DNA from: Epiperipatus broadwayi
Taxonomy: Eukaryota; Onychophora; Udeonychophora; Euonychophora; Peripatidae
Length of the DNA stretch: 64,000 nt
Assembly (NCBI GenBank): GCA_028023455.1
Contig: JAQFVV010000975.1
Span: forward strand, 1-64,000
Direction: 5' to 3'
The notes below the pieces were generated by a model. The model was given only the letters and a program-made list of their open reading frames with translations. It was not told the origin of the DNA and did not search any database. This document shows positions 1 to 12,640 of the stretch, piece by piece (the stretch's first letter is position 1; every line of letters starts with the position of its first letter). The position numbers and the translations under genes were made by a program.

Positions 1-189
1 GTGTCTGAGCTGGCAGACATTATGGCTGGATGTTGGACATCTAAGTCCATTATGCAATCAATCTGTGTTGCCTTTTTGTATTTCTCTTCTTTTTTTAATT
101 AATCTATTAGTTTTCTATTTTATAGTTATTAGAGATATAAAACTCTTACCTGTAATCGGTATATTTTATGATATTTTAATAAATTGAGG
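1..189. other. AT-rich leader, nothing recognised
   Basis: No coding frame or structural signal is seen. The first 80 bases are less AT-rich than what follows and may be the edge of a repeat cut by the window boundary. Confidence 0.4.
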
Positions 190-302
190 AGCACGATCTG
201 ATGTGATGTGATGTGATGCATTATGGCTTCTCCTTAAACGAAGTCAAGAATATCTCAGCAATTATGCCCAGATAAACCTGTTAGCCACTTTCTTTTACAT
301 TC
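190..302 (+). repeat. Interspersed repeat A, copy 1 (TGATG-rich)
   Basis: It begins with several TGATG units and continues through GGCTTCTCCTTAA and TTATGCCCAGA to TGTTAGCCACTTT. The same roughly 110-bp sequence occurs inverted at about 14,345-14,460, with scattered substitutions. The family is not identified. Both copies have the TGATG units on the same side, so these belong to the element. Confidence 0.7.
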
Positions 303-375
303 CCCACTCTAAATTTACCCATAATCTGCTCTATCCCATTTCCACAACATAATTTTTGTCAACTCTATTTATTAT

Positions 376-525
<150 letters not shown>

Positions 526-769
526 TTTTAAAGTACTTTATTTGATATCATAAATACATGTATGAAAATACAATTTTAAAACATGTTACAAGAGCTGATC
601 TACAATTTAGAATTGAAAATTATTAACAAAATTATTATTATGAATACATGAAATATTTTTACATTAATAATGTTGAAAAACTGAGGAAAAAAATTAATCA
701 ATAACAGTAACAATATTAAATACATATATGACAACAAAACTCACATACAGCAAATATGCTATTCATATT

Positions 770-1456
770 TCACAGTCGTGTTGGTAATTTGATCAAACTC
801 CAAGTGGCTGATACTATATCTGTTGGAGCTAGTGCTTGATCTCTTGTTTTAATTTTTGCTAACTTGTTGAGAAAAAATGATTTAAGTTTACGAGATGTGG
901 GATTGAATATAAAGTGGCATCTCATAAACCAGAGTGTGTATAGTATAAAGATTGTTATTCTTATTGTTGGAAACAACCCTCTTTGAATATTTTTTATCAA
1001 TACTGTCAATGAGCATTTTGATTATGGGTTATATCAGCAATTAGTTCTCGATATGTTTTGAGAGCAGTACACTGAGAAATAAAATGTTCTGTTGTTTCTT
1101 CTTCTTTATTACATAGTTGACAAATGGCATCTATGTTTGGAGATCTCCATCTTCCAGCCAGAAAAGCATTGGTAGGTAAAGCTCTACGGTTGATTTTTAT
1201 TAGAAAATCTAAGTACTTAGGCTCCAAGTACCAGAATTTAAATTTTCGGATTATAGATTTATTTGTGATATTAATTAAGCTAATGGGATTTTCAAAGGGA
1301 TTGGAATTAGTTGTTATGTAATGTGCTTCCCAATACTTAATTTTAGTTGAGAAAAGGTTTGTAGCAGGTACTTTATGTTTGAATATTGTTTTTATTAGAT
1401 TGTTAATGAATTTATTTTTAATAGGAGGTGGAGTGTCTGTAGGTGATATTGGAAGA
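770..1456 (-). pseudogene. Non-LTR retrotransposon (LINE) RT C-terminal relic
   Basis: On the minus strand a frame is open from about 1456 to 1006 (about 150 codons). It contains a basic stretch, NRRALPTNAFLAGRW, then CQLC, then an H-x4-C (HFISQC). This is the CCHC-type zinc-binding domain that follows reverse transcriptase in many LINEs. The frame ends at TGA (1006-1008), and a second frame shifted by one (to 770) carries a plausible last 75 residues. That implies one frameshift. The RT palm and endonuclease are missing, so the copy is strongly 5' truncated. The upstream edge runs straight into a (TAC)n tract. The clade is not fixed; a CR1/L2- or Jockey-like element is possible. The element is dead. 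Confidence 0.8.
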
Positions 1457-1460
1457 CGAT

Positions 1461-1461
1461 G

Positions 1462-1499
<38 letters not shown>

Positions 1500-1526
1500 G
1501 ACTATTACTACTACTACTACTACTAT

Positions 1527-1564
<38 letters not shown>

Positions 1565-1592
1565 TTCTTGCAATTTTTTTTTTGGGGGGGGG
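1461..1592. repeat. Imperfect (CTA)n microsatellite followed by T9 and G8 runs
   Basis: About 105 bp of CTA units with rare G or T interruptions, followed at 1574-1592 by a T run and then a G run. It abuts the 5' side of the minus-strand LINE relic, mirroring the tract at 376-525. Confidence 0.95.
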
Positions 1593-3310
1593 ATAATTTG
1601 TAGGTATAATGGCAAAATACATTTGACAGGTAGTGTGTTTAATATTTTATATATTATATGTGAGTATTTATATACATAAATAAAAAGATTCTACTTATCA
1701 TTTATATTATATTGAATAATGTGATTTGAAAAAATAGTAACACTTATGAAATTCCAAGTTAGAAAAATGAGTTTGTGAAAACATAAAAGGCAAAAAAAAA
1801 AGTTGAGACAATGCTGGAAGACAGCCTTTATTTTGATTTCTTTCCTAATACTCTTGGAAATATATTCACAAAAAATTATACTAAATTAATATGTTTTAAT
1901 ACTTCACTCAAAAAAAAACTTACATTAAAAACTTTTGCTTAATAATTATTATGTTAATGTAAAATATAATTTTTCCATCATGATTACATTCTAATAACTT
2001 TCTAGATAGTTATATGAATTTTTTTATTGATACTTTCATTATGAATGCAAACATTATCAATAATAAATAAAGTGATATATCAATCAGATAAATATATAAC
2101 ATTGAAAGACTGAAAATGGTACATTGTGACTCATAGATCTTTAGTTCATTAATCCATCATTGCATGAAACTTCAAAGAACAGAAATAATTGCATGATTCA
2201 CTGTTTTGGAAGTGATAAAACATTCTGGCAATGGCAGGAACAAAATTAAGTTGCAATTCATAGGTGCTAGATCAATCTCTTTATTACTTCTTTAAAGCAG
2301 ACAGGGAAAATTCAGTTGTATTGATAATTTGGCAAATACATCATAGAAAAAGAATAATGTCCAGTAACTAAAAAAACATTGATGTAAAGTGATTTTTCTC
2401 TACTTATCAAATGATGTTATGGCATAAGGTCTTTTTTATCCTTGGAAGGTAATGAAAAATTTTGTAAAACAAATAGCTTTTTATTTCATTGTTATTGGTC
2501 AATAATCTAGTTGTGACAGATCAGTAAATAACTGTCAAATGGCAGTTAAAATTTAGATAAGATATATAGGCAATAGTAGAAATCACTATTTTGCTCTCAT
2601 GAATGTCAAATATGATGAATATGGAAGTGTATTTTAACAATTTAAAATTATGCATCAGAAAAATAAGTATCATTTAATAAAAATTGAGTCATACTACAAT
2701 ATTATTTCCGAAATATAAATTTTAATAGCAATATTTACTTCATTAACAAGCAATCTGTATGGATTTTATAATTATACTGCCCTTTTTTTTAAATAATTGA
2801 ATGGATCACACATACATGATAGCAATTAAGTTTTTTGCCAAACAATTACAGACTACCTTAAAAAAACAATTAAGGTAATCAAAAAGTTTCTTTTCTTTAA
2901 ATGCAAGTCAGACCCACAATGCAACTTTCTAAAGCAGACATTTAACATGGTCACATGTATTTTAAATGTTGCAATGTTTGTTTAATAACAAATTATTTAT
3001 TTTTAGATGATGGAAATGGTTCAATATATATTTATAAATATTATTTAAATTATAATGAAAGTTTTTGATTTATTAAAATAAATATCTGCTATGATTTAAT
3101 TATATAACCACCAATTAAAATTGATAATCCAGGCTAAACCATATCTTAGAAATTGATTTTAATTGGTCATTACCTGGTTACACTACAATTAAATGTTTAT
3201 TCTAGTTAATAAATGAAAAACGTTAATTACAATTTTAATGCTTACATCTAGAAGCTACATATATAATATTATGATTCAATGTCTGTATTTTTAAAGCAAT
3301 ATACATAATT
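1593..3310. other. Gene-free AT-rich stretch
   Basis: No coding frame, RNA gene or clear repeat is seen. Short A and T runs are common. Confidence 0.5.
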
Positions 3311-3384
3311 ATATAACTGAATATTTGTAAATACAGTAATTTTAACAGTGTAAAAATATTGCAAATTGAAAAAATAACAATAAA

Positions 3385-3483
3385 AGAAAAATAAAGGAGG
3401 CTATGCTAATATACAAATATAAGCATGACTTAATTAACAGGCAAGTAGCAAACGTTAAGATCACGGAATTGTGGGAAAGTTAG
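3385..3483 (+). pseudogene. PLE GIY-YIG C-terminal tail remnant
   Basis: This is a 32-codon open stretch ending in TAG, beginning RKIKEAMLIYKYK and ending VKITELWES. PLE proteins typically finish with a basic R-x-K-E-A segment, an N-R a little further on and a final Trp; PLE-2 in this window shows IREAYFIAADPSAINRR. Near-identical peptides occur at 31.2-31.4 kb on both strands. No upstream coding sequence remains at this copy. Confidence 0.75.
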
Positions 3484-3496
3484 CATTTCAAAGCTT

Positions 3497-3536
3497 TAGT
3501 TGACACAGATTACTGGGATAATCGAAAGCGCTCCTA
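3497..3536 (+). ncRNA. Hammerhead-like ribozyme motif (degenerate)
   Basis: The segment reads TTGACAC, a stem GATTA/TAATC, then GAAAGCGCTC. GAA followed by the self-complementary AGCGCT and then C fits the type I hammerhead layout with a very short stem III, which would form between two molecules. The CUGANGA half is mutated, so activity is unlikely. Hammerheads at PLE ends are established knowledge; assigning this copy to them is inference. Confidence 0.5.
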
Positions 3537-3584
3537 AATAGATAAAAAAATTTAATTACTGTATTTACAAATATTCAGTTATAT

Positions 3585-6500
3585 ATATATATAGTAGGAT
3601 ATTTATACAGGTTTGTACATTTAAACAGTAAAGGCATAACAAGATTTCTAAGTGTATACAGCTATTAAAAGGAAACATTTTACTCTAAAAATGTTATTTG
3701 TCTAAAATATTTTACACCAAAAGTGAATTCATTTTTTCATTAAAGTATCTTAGATAAATATATTGCTACATAGTACTATTTCCAATTGCAATGCTTATTT
3801 TAAATTAAGTTTATTTCATTACAGTATAGAAAAAATTATTTATAAAAAATACACCTCCTATTAATTTTATAGACTGTGAAATTCTATTTAATATATGTAT
3901 ATTAAATTATAGATTTTGAAGGACTTAAAATATAAATATTGAAATTATAATGGAATTTTTTTCATGCATTAAACTAAATAAAACATTCACCTATAGTGAC
4001 TAGTCAATCACTGAATTATATCATCAAAATAATGAGGTTCAGCTTGCATTAGTTGTTTTAATTGATGGTTGCTTAGGTAGATTATAGATGATTTTTTATG
4101 GAGTATAAATCATGGAAAAATTTTCATAATTTTCTATATATATATTAAATTTTCAGATTTGTGATATAATTCAATGCTTGATTTAAATATTGAATTATCA
4201 TCAATGTTCCCCCATCTCTCTAACTAAACATGTATTTCACTAAAACATTTAGTCATCTAAAGTTTTTAAAGACCTATCAACTAAAAAATAGTCAGACTTT
4301 CAATTTATAGTCTTAATTACAGTAATATTGAAGCTTGAGTGTTTTCAGCAGTAGATTATATTTATATATAGTATTTGACCAAATGATATTCCAATATTAT
4401 TAAATTCATAATAGATGGTGACAATTTTTACTCAAATTCCAAGTGGCCAATTAAACAGAATATAATACTATATATGAGGTTTATATATATAATTTGAAAA
4501 TTTGAAAGGAATTTTTAAATTAAAGGTTCAAAACATTTTTAGTAAGCAGAAGTTATATTTATATATTTACCATTGTCTTTCTTATATTCTGCTTATTGAC
4601 TTTACTTTTTATGTTTTTCCCACTATTTCCTTTTCTAAAAATTTACCTTTTTAATCTCATCTTTTAAAACATTTTTTGTCATTTCAGTCTAGCACGAGAC
4701 AAAAAGTTTTTTTTTCTAACCGTAATCAATTTTAATTAAAAATGCAATTGTCTTATTCATTCCGAAATGAAATTAAATTAAAAAAAACATGTTTGTAAAT
4801 GTTCCAAATCCTTAAAATAAATTTGTAAATTTTAATATTTAAAATATTTTATTAAATAAAACCTACGAAATAAAACATAAAAATCATTTAGTATATGCTC
4901 ATATATTATTGTTTATATATATTTTTTAAACCAACCTCTTACTCTCATTAAATTTTTTATTTAATAAAAAATAATTAACTTTCTTCTAAAAGAGAATTAC
5001 GTGAGATCATTACATGAGACAAAATGTCTCAATATATATTTAAATTTGCACATCTTTGATATTTCAATTTGCTTTTTTTTTTTTTTTTAGTCAAAACAGA
5101 TTGTTTAAAAAATAAGTTAAAAAATAATAATGAATAATCTTTACAATAAGAACACGTAGACACGTATACGTATATATAAAAATTCCAATCTTTTAAATTA
5201 ATTTTGAGTTTAGTTTTTAACATAATTTACATTGCTATGTGAACCATTTTTGTTTAATTTTCTTTTCAATGTATATTACAAATCTTGGCTTTCTACAACA
5301 CAATTCATTACATTTTTAATTCAATTGCTAAAAATTGAATATAAATATATATTGTATTTTCTTTTTTTTTGCATAGCACAGTAAATTTTATTTAGATAAA
5401 AGTAACTTTATTAAAAAAAGAAAATAATCGATTGTTCTTTCTATAAAAGTTTATTTTTTTTGAATAGATATTTGTTCAAAAATGCTGTACATATATTTCA
5501 GATCTATAGCAATGCACTTCTCATGTTAACATCCATTATATCATAATTATTCATCAATATAAAAATATCGAGACATATTCTTTCTCCATATACATATGTT
5601 GCAAAGTAAACTTCCAGTTAATCAAAGGTTTGGAAAACCTGAATATTTTCACCAGAAATGATATACATGTGTATGGTTTAGTTTTTTTTCCAAAGGATGG
5701 GTAAATATTATTAACAATGTATTTAACAGAGTTGTATCAGTTTATTATTATGGATAGTGATAGAGTCTTACTCATTGAAGTTTAACAGAACTTATTTTAG
5801 TATGTTAATAATAAAATGAATATTTTTTTTAATTGAAGTTATTTCTCAGACAACTCTATTTGGTAATTAGTAATCTGAAAATTCTTTAATATTATGAATA
5901 AACTGTTCATTTATCAAATTGTTCTGAGAACAGTTTCATAACACATTAAGAACTTGAATATACTTTACTGAAAACCCATACGTGAAAATATGTATGTATG
6001 TTCACAAACTTTTCTCCCATGTATATGTGAGGGCATTGCTTTTCTTTGTAATATAATAGCTATTATATTTAATTTATATCATAAAGCAATATATAATTAT
6101 ATAAGGTAGGAGGTGTACATATTTATAAAAAATATAGTGTTTTCTGTTTTTTTTACAATTATACTAACTATAGTTAGTATTAAAAGATCTTTTAATAAAT
6201 TAAAAATAACAAAATTTCAAAACAAATAAAGATTTTTACAATGATAGCCATTGCATAGAAGTAAATATTCAAAATCTATCCAATATAAAGATTCAGAAAA
6301 AAAGAATTTAATAAGAAAATCATTGGGTATTTTCTTCAGCTAGTCTGTGTAGTAAATGCGCTCCTTTAGCCTTCTGTTTACTTATAACTTATATATATAT
6401 ATATTTGTTTATATTGTAACTATGATTACACTGCTTTTATTAGTTTTTTTAATTAAAAAATCTTATGGACAATTGGCAAATATCAATAGTTTTTATTCTA

Positions 6501-7930
6501 TTGTTCTCAAAGGAAAGATTTTATTTAAGGTCATTCCTTCCTGCTTTGCCATGCTTTATATTGCAACTCATTGCATAATGTCACCACCTGTAAAAATTCA
6601 TGTTAGTATAATTATTAAAGCTAATTTCAGATTTTAAAGCAATTGATAGATTTATCACAAATCCTCTTTTTTTCATTTACTTTAAAAAAAATCTAAAAAA
6701 GAATTTATCTATTTTCGAAAGTGTGTTTACTCTAACATCGATGGTTATGTTTACTTACTTTGTTTTTATTTACAAGTCAGTTTTTAAATATTTATGAAAC
6801 TCAAATATGATTTTTTAGAATGTTAATAGTTTTTAAAATAAAATTAAATAAAAAATCATGTCTTGTTTATTGAATTTTAGTATAAAGATTTTATACAGAA
6901 AGGGAAAAATTAAGCAGTTTCAAAAACTTCCACCAGGTGTAACAATAGAAAAGTCAAAATTGGAAATGATTTAAAAATTAAGGTAAATAAATACAAATAG
7001 AAATTTAAAATTGGAGAGTTCTTTAAAACTCTTGCCTTATTATTTTTATAATAAATCTGACACAGCACACACACAATATTTTGAATAACCTCAAAATGCA
7101 TTTATCATATTAATAATTTACAAATCAGATTATTTAGAATAATAGCTACCTGTCCTTATGGTTCTGATTTTATGTGGGAACAAAATTTGTGAATTATATA
7201 GCAAAACAATGGAAGGGTTAAAAGTTTGTTTATGCATTGGTTAATTAAGTTATGATTGAGCAATCATATTTTACAATATATATATTGGATTTTCTCTTTT
7301 CTTTTCTTTAATTTTATTTTTGTTGTTTCTTAAGAGCAAATGTTAATTTTATTCAACAGTTTTTTCTCCAAGATTAAATGTTTAGACTATCATTTCCTGA
7401 ATTAGTTTACAAGATGCTTGAGTTTAGAATGTTTTATTATTATTTTTTTTTTAAATATCACCATTGCTGAATGACATTATGATTCAGATAATTAGCCATA
7501 ATATTCTTCTTTTTTATAGTTGGTTTTCAGGTTCTATATATTGATCTTCTTCTTTTCCAGATTGGCATGAGATGAATAAGCATATGATTTCCTTCCTTAG
7601 CTATGTATGTACATGTTCATGTTGTTCCATTGATGTAAGATGGAATGTAAAGACAAGAGAATAAAAAAATCCTCAGATAGGTGGTTTGTGCCTGTTAATT
7701 ATACTAGACATAAATGGAGATTTATCTTTCCATTGATAAGAACAAAACTAATAAGGTAAAATATTTTTTATAAATTTCCCTCACTGCATTCCACAGAGCA
7801 AAATTAAAAAAAAATGTTATTCCTCTTTCTTTCATATATGTAATTTTCATGATTTGCATATGTTTTTTTAATCCTTTATTGTTGAAATAAATGAAAGCAA
7901 TGGCATAAATGTTTATACTATAATATTAAT
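3585..7930. other. Gene-free AT-rich stretch
   Basis: No protein relic was recognised on either strand. A perfect 20-bp palindrome lies at 6161-6180. Other content is homopolymer A/T runs and short TA repeats. Confidence 0.5.
6161..6180. repeat. Perfect 20-bp palindrome
   Basis: ATACTAACTATAGTTAGTAT reads the same on both strands. It stands alone, with no known site type attached. Confidence 0.9.
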
Positions 7931-8036
7931 ATTTACTGAGGTTATAACCTCGAAAATATGCGTGTAAAATGCGATAGTAAGGACTTCTACAGGTGTTTAA
8001 CCACAAGCTTACGTTATGGAAGAAATATATATATAT
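7931..8036 (+). repeat. Interspersed repeat B, copy 1
   Basis: Shares about 100 bp with 28,054-28,152 in the same orientation: TTTACTGAGG, AACCTCGAAAATATGCGTGT, CTCTACAGGT and CCACAAGCTTA are common with scattered changes. CTGA, a GGTTATAACC hairpin and CGAAA echo a hammerhead core that lacks its second GA. It ends next to a (TA)n run. Confidence 0.65.
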
Positions 8037-8947
8037 ATATGTAAAAAATTAAAATGTAAATATCTAACAAATACACACATATTTTTCTAATTTTGGTTAT
8101 TATTTTTATATCATTTTAATACACTTCACATATTTTATTTTCCTTTTTTTGTTATTGTTAATGTTGCCTCTTCACTACTCTTAGATAAAAGATTATTTTT
8201 ATAAATGTCAAAATAGGGAATACTCTTAATGAGAAAAATAAAATTGATACAAAATTTCTGAAATATCTTATAAAGATATTTTTTTTTGATAACAACTGAG
8301 AATTAGGGTTAGACTATTTCAATCATTAAAATATATATATTAAAATCCCAAAACACTAAAAATAAAGAGTACAAAATTATATAGAGACATGACCCTGTTT
8401 GATTAGTAATAAACACATTTACAGATAAATTTTATCCAGAATTTATTAATTATATTTATCAAATGTTTTAGGTATGTATATATATATTTTAAAAAATTAC
8501 TTATACAGTTAGGTTATGGAAAAAAATAAAAATACATTTTCTTTAGTTTTATTTATTATACATATTAGAAATAGTTCATCAAATGTTTTCGTGTATAAGT
8601 TGGTTGAGATGGTATAAAGAATGATTATAGACTGAAATTCCTAATTTCAAATCCCCTCTCTCTCTATATATATATATATATGTGTGTGATAAAAAGATAA
8701 ATTATTTTTACTTTACAGATATAGAAAGAATAACAAACATCATTAAGTTTGATTTCTTTCCAAAATCAGAGCAAACAATGATTCATAAATGAATATAGTC
8801 AGTATTTTTTCCAAAAAATAAAATTGGTTTAATTTTTACAATGACTATACAAAGAAATTGTTAGCCAAGTATGTCCATATATAGAAAATGGTGATCCATT
8901 TTTCTGATGAATTTGATAGTTTGTGATACTGTTTTTCAATTTCTTCA

Positions 8948-9690
8948 GCAGACAATTTTTTTCTTCTGAGATACTTCAACACTATGTCTAGTCATAGCTC
9001 TCCAATGTATTTTATTTTCTGCCATGCTTTTATAATAAAAACAATCAACATTGTCTTTCTTTAGAATGAATTTGAGATAATCCCTACAACATCGATAAGA
9101 TAAAACCCATGTTCAAATTCACCATAGAAGATCTTACATTATTCATTTGTTTTACATGTGCAATCCAATGAAAGTGTGATTTAACAATTGGATTCTATAA
9201 TTTAAAAATATATTGATCAGTTTTATGATCATGCCATTGCATTTTTAACATGTTATAAAGCATTTTTAAATGAAACTTTTTAACATTTTTATATAGTAGA
9301 TGTTCAAGTTTTATTTACATACAATAAATTAGCTTATACAATAGCCCTACATACATCTAACTTCATTTTAATAGTTATTTTCCTGTGTTGAAATACTCTA
9401 CCATTTAACTTGATAAATCTGCAGCATATTGAAGTCTATGTTTCCAACAACTAACTCCATCTTTACACTTTTAAACTACAAAGATATTTAAAATGGTCTA
9501 TGTTCTCAATTTGATAACCATCGAAATTAAGAGTTTTTGAGAATTTATCTATTATTACTGGCTGATAAAAACCTTAAAGTTTTAAACACTAAGATTATAC
9601 TAAAGCCTTTATATGTGGCATTCAAAATATTACACTCTGCAAGTCATTCTTTGAACTGGAATGTGTAGCATAATCATCAGCACATTGTAA
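8948..9690 (-). pseudogene. LINE reverse transcriptase relic, palm to C-terminus
   Basis: Conceptual translation of the minus strand, across several frameshifts and stops, gives a consistent series. First CADD (a decayed FADD catalytic motif, 9670-9685). Much further on, HFHWIAHVKQM matches the common LINE pattern W-x-G-H-V-x-R-M. Then comes a basic stretch LKFILKKDNVD, and finally NKIHWRAMTRHSVEVSQKKK, matching the usual D-R-x-x-W-R C-terminus. Order and spacing fit a single element. Too many stops are present for function. The clade is not resolved; this type of C-terminus is common in molluscan and schistosome LINEs. Confidence 0.75.
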
Positions 9691-10154
9691 GTACATAATA
9701 CAAGAAGATAAAGTTCTTGTTTTCACTTTTACCCTCAATTCAAATTATAACTTCCACTACAAATTTGTATCATTTACCATTTCCTTAAGCCATCCATAAA
9801 GAGTTCCAAAGTGTTACTGACAGAAAAGTTGAATGTACTAGCTTTTTACTGATTTTAACACTAGGTTTGGTGATTAAGCAACCTGATTATTTCTACAGTT
9901 TTAACTAAGTGATTTCTAAATATTTTTCCTGACAAATGCAAATGTTTATTGTGTGAATGATTTAGTAAATTATATTATGCCTTTATTAGTTTAGATAATG
10001 GTTAAAAAAATAAAAACATAGTAAAATCAAACACCAGTTTCATCTTGAAGAAATACGATAGCTGATATAAGTATATATGAAAAAATATGTAATTATATGA
10101 CAGAAAATAGCATTATTATATAATAGGGATGAAGTAAAAAGACATTATTAAGTG

Positions 10155-10260
10155 AACATTGAGTTAATAACTCTGCCCAGTTAAGCATGATGATAGAGTG
10201 GTGGACTCAAAAATTAAAGATCCTTGGATGAAAGTATAACTTGTCATTCCTAATATACAA
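10155..10260 (+). repeat. Possible tRNA-derived remnant
   Basis: GATGATAGAGTGGTGGACTC resembles the D-arm and anticodon region of a tRNA-derived SINE, and CTTGGATGAAAG sits where a B box would be. Both are degenerate, so this could be chance. Confidence 0.25.
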
Positions 10261-10708
10261 ATATTATTTGATCTCCTCAACCAATAAATGCCAGATTATC
10301 TTTTTATTGAGTTGATGAGAGATTCTTAAAATTTGAAAATAGCAATTATTCACTCATTATCTAAGTAATGTATTTTATTAATGGCTTTTATTTAAGTTAA
10401 ATCTCTGTTAATATGTTTGTGTGTTTTATTTAAGTTAGAATAAATTTTTAAAATTGAGGTTCAATGTATTATATATTCAATATAATTTATTCAAATGTTT
10501 TCTTATAAATCACTGACAATACAACATGCCACTAAAATATTTTAGGCAGGTTGTCTAGTTTTGTAAATACAAAATGGTGGACAGATGAACAAAACTATTC
10601 TGTAAACAATATGATTTACTATTTTTGATTTTACTTTCAATCTTAAAATTATTTTAGCATCATTTAAAATTGAAAACAAAAACAAATCTTTGATTACAAT
10701 TTTAATGC

Positions 10709-11020
10709 TAAAAATTAAATAATAATATAAAAATTATTTTATAATCAAGATTTTATTTTGCACTAAAAATTGTTTTTTCAATCACAATTAGGATTTTTAT
10801 ATTTAACTTTAAATAAAAGTGGATGGGATTCAGAAATTAACTAATTTAACCGCTGTTTTCTTATAACAAAGGATTGATTTAATTAATTTCTGAACTTCCA
10901 TGCTTTTATTTCAAGTTAAATGTAAAAACCTCAATTATGATTGAAGAAAGCATTATTTTTTTAGTGCAAAGTAAAAAAAAACATTGATTATAAAATAGTT
11001 TTTATATCTATTATTTCCTC
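10709..11020. mobile_element. Foldback/TIR element, family C
   Basis: Two arms of about 140 bp (10,709-10,848 and 10,876-11,020) are inverted copies of each other with moderate divergence, around a roughly 27-bp centre. Shared landmarks are TTAGTGCAAA, TTAATTTCTGAA and CTTTTATTT. A third, single arm lies at 51,716-51,862. No coding sequence remains, so it is non-autonomous. Superfamily unknown. Confidence 0.75.
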
Positions 11021-11765
11021 TTGAAATAAGTGCTCTTTTTTAATTTTCTTAGACAAAACATTTTATTTATCACAGATCAAAAATGGATATTTAAATAAGT
11101 AAAGAAAATCATATAGTTTTATAAATGAAATTTATGTAGAGCAAAGGCATTGAAATTGGAGATACAGATTCTAGATTTACAATAAGAAGGAAATAAAATT
11201 TGTTTAAAGCTTTTTTTAAAAAATAATTTCATCTAATAATGCAATCCTAGGATTTATCTTTCTTCTATCTATTAAAAAATTTAGTAATTAAAAAAAAAGC
11301 TTTGTTCAAGGATAGTCTATCAATGAATCTTATATTTTTTTCTCTACTTATTAACACAATTATCATTTTAGAGAATTTTGGGATTTTATAGTCCTTGTGA
11401 GATATGAAATACAACTTAAACTCCAATAATTAAGATCTAAATTTCACACAAAATTTCAAAAAAAAGATGGAACATGTTATAATAATAACCATTTCACCAA
11501 GTCACTAAACATTTGAATGAAAATATATTTTATAATAAGTAAATTTTACTACCAACAATTTTGGACAATTTTACATCAGAATCATGAGTCTATATGCACA
11601 GATATTTTTTAAGCATGAACTTAGATGTCAATAATTTATAAATTTTATTATAAAAGCAAATATATGTATAATCATCATTTTAAAACATTGTAGATTGATT
11701 TCATGATGAAATTTCTGTTAAATTTTTTCTAATTTTTTTGATCAGTAAGTAATCTCTCCTCTTCA

Positions 11766-12420
11766 CATCAGATCCACAATCTTCCTTATCTTATCCAAGT
11801 AGTCTTTTTTTTTAGGTCTTTTAAAATATTTCAATATCTAATTTACAATTTCTATTGTCCATTTATGATCATCTTTTTTAACGATAAGCCAGCTACACTT
11901 CAGTGGTTTCATTTTTTTTAAAGATGTCAATGATACCTGTTTGTTCTTTCATCCAAGTATTTTACTTTGGATCTCATTTTATTACTTCTAGCATACATCT
12001 CTTCATACTTTGTTGAGTGATTTGAAGGTACTGCACTGCTCTTCTGTTAAATATTTATGTCCCAGATACAAAAAAAAAGAAATGATAAAACACATCCATT
12101 AAAAATATTTGTTTACAAACATGAAAATATATTTCATTTAATATTAAGTTATTACTCCCAAAAGCACTCCTATCCAAGTGTAATTCTATGATCAATTTTT
12201 TCCATTTTATCTTTATTTATATTAATAATCTGATCAAAATATTTATCGTTAATTCCTTCTAATTTATAATTATCAGTCTTATTTTTTTTCTTTTTTAAAA
12301 AATTATTAAACATTATTTTAGTCTTTTTAGGATTCATCTTTTTAGTCATACGTTCTTACTTTCATTAAATAATTCGATATAGTTGTTTATACAAATTACG
12401 CTCACAGTTTCAAGATGTGT
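11766..12420 (-). pseudogene. RTE-type LINE reverse transcriptase relic (3' half)
   Basis: Minus-strand translation is open over long pieces. It shows IELFNESKNV then MNPKKTKIMFNN, the segment after the catalytic FADD in RTE/BovB elements (usually K-x-N-x-K-K-T-K). It continues as GINDKYFDQIININ and KMEKIDHRITLG, matching Y-L-G-x-x-I and E-I-x-x-R-I-x-x-G. Further on, MLEVIK (usual M-L-G-V) and the degraded W-x-G-H-I-A-R region lead to KWTIEIVN, KRP and KIRKI, matching the R-W-T, K-R-P-x-G-R-P and D-x-I-R-K pattern. Several stops and frameshifts make it a fossil. The endonuclease and first RT motifs are not visible. Confidence 0.85.
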
Positions 12421-12495
12421 TGCAAACCGTGATGGCTTAAATAATATCCATAAATATTAATCCATTAATTTTCCATTTTAGTCCACAAAATACTT

Positions 12496-12640
12496 TTGTA
12501 AATATATATATAAGACATATTTTGCGGGTTTATCCGTGTTAAAAAATTTAAATATTGATATATCGACATTTCGCAAAATATGTCTTTTATATATGCAACC
12601 CGTAAAAATCTTCGTATCATATATATATATATATTGTAAG
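12496..12640. repeat. Small inverted repeat with TA runs
   Basis: AAGACATATTTTGCG near 12,510 is repeated inverted near 12,575. The right side ends in (TA)n followed by TTGTAAG, an end form seen on several elements in this window. Confidence 0.5.

Larger units (their letters stand above)
3311..3584 (+). mobile_element. Miniature foldback PLE derivative (mini-PLE)
   Basis: About 33-bp inverted repeats bound this 274-bp unit (3311-3343 and 3552-3584, starting ATATAACTGAATATTTGTAA); the right end runs into a short (TA)n. Inside, in the plus orientation, are a PLE C-terminal peptide remnant ending in TAG and then a hammerhead-like segment. The gene body is gone, so this looks like a non-autonomous derivative. 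The same peptide and motif order recurs at 31.1-31.5 kb. Confidence 0.75.
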
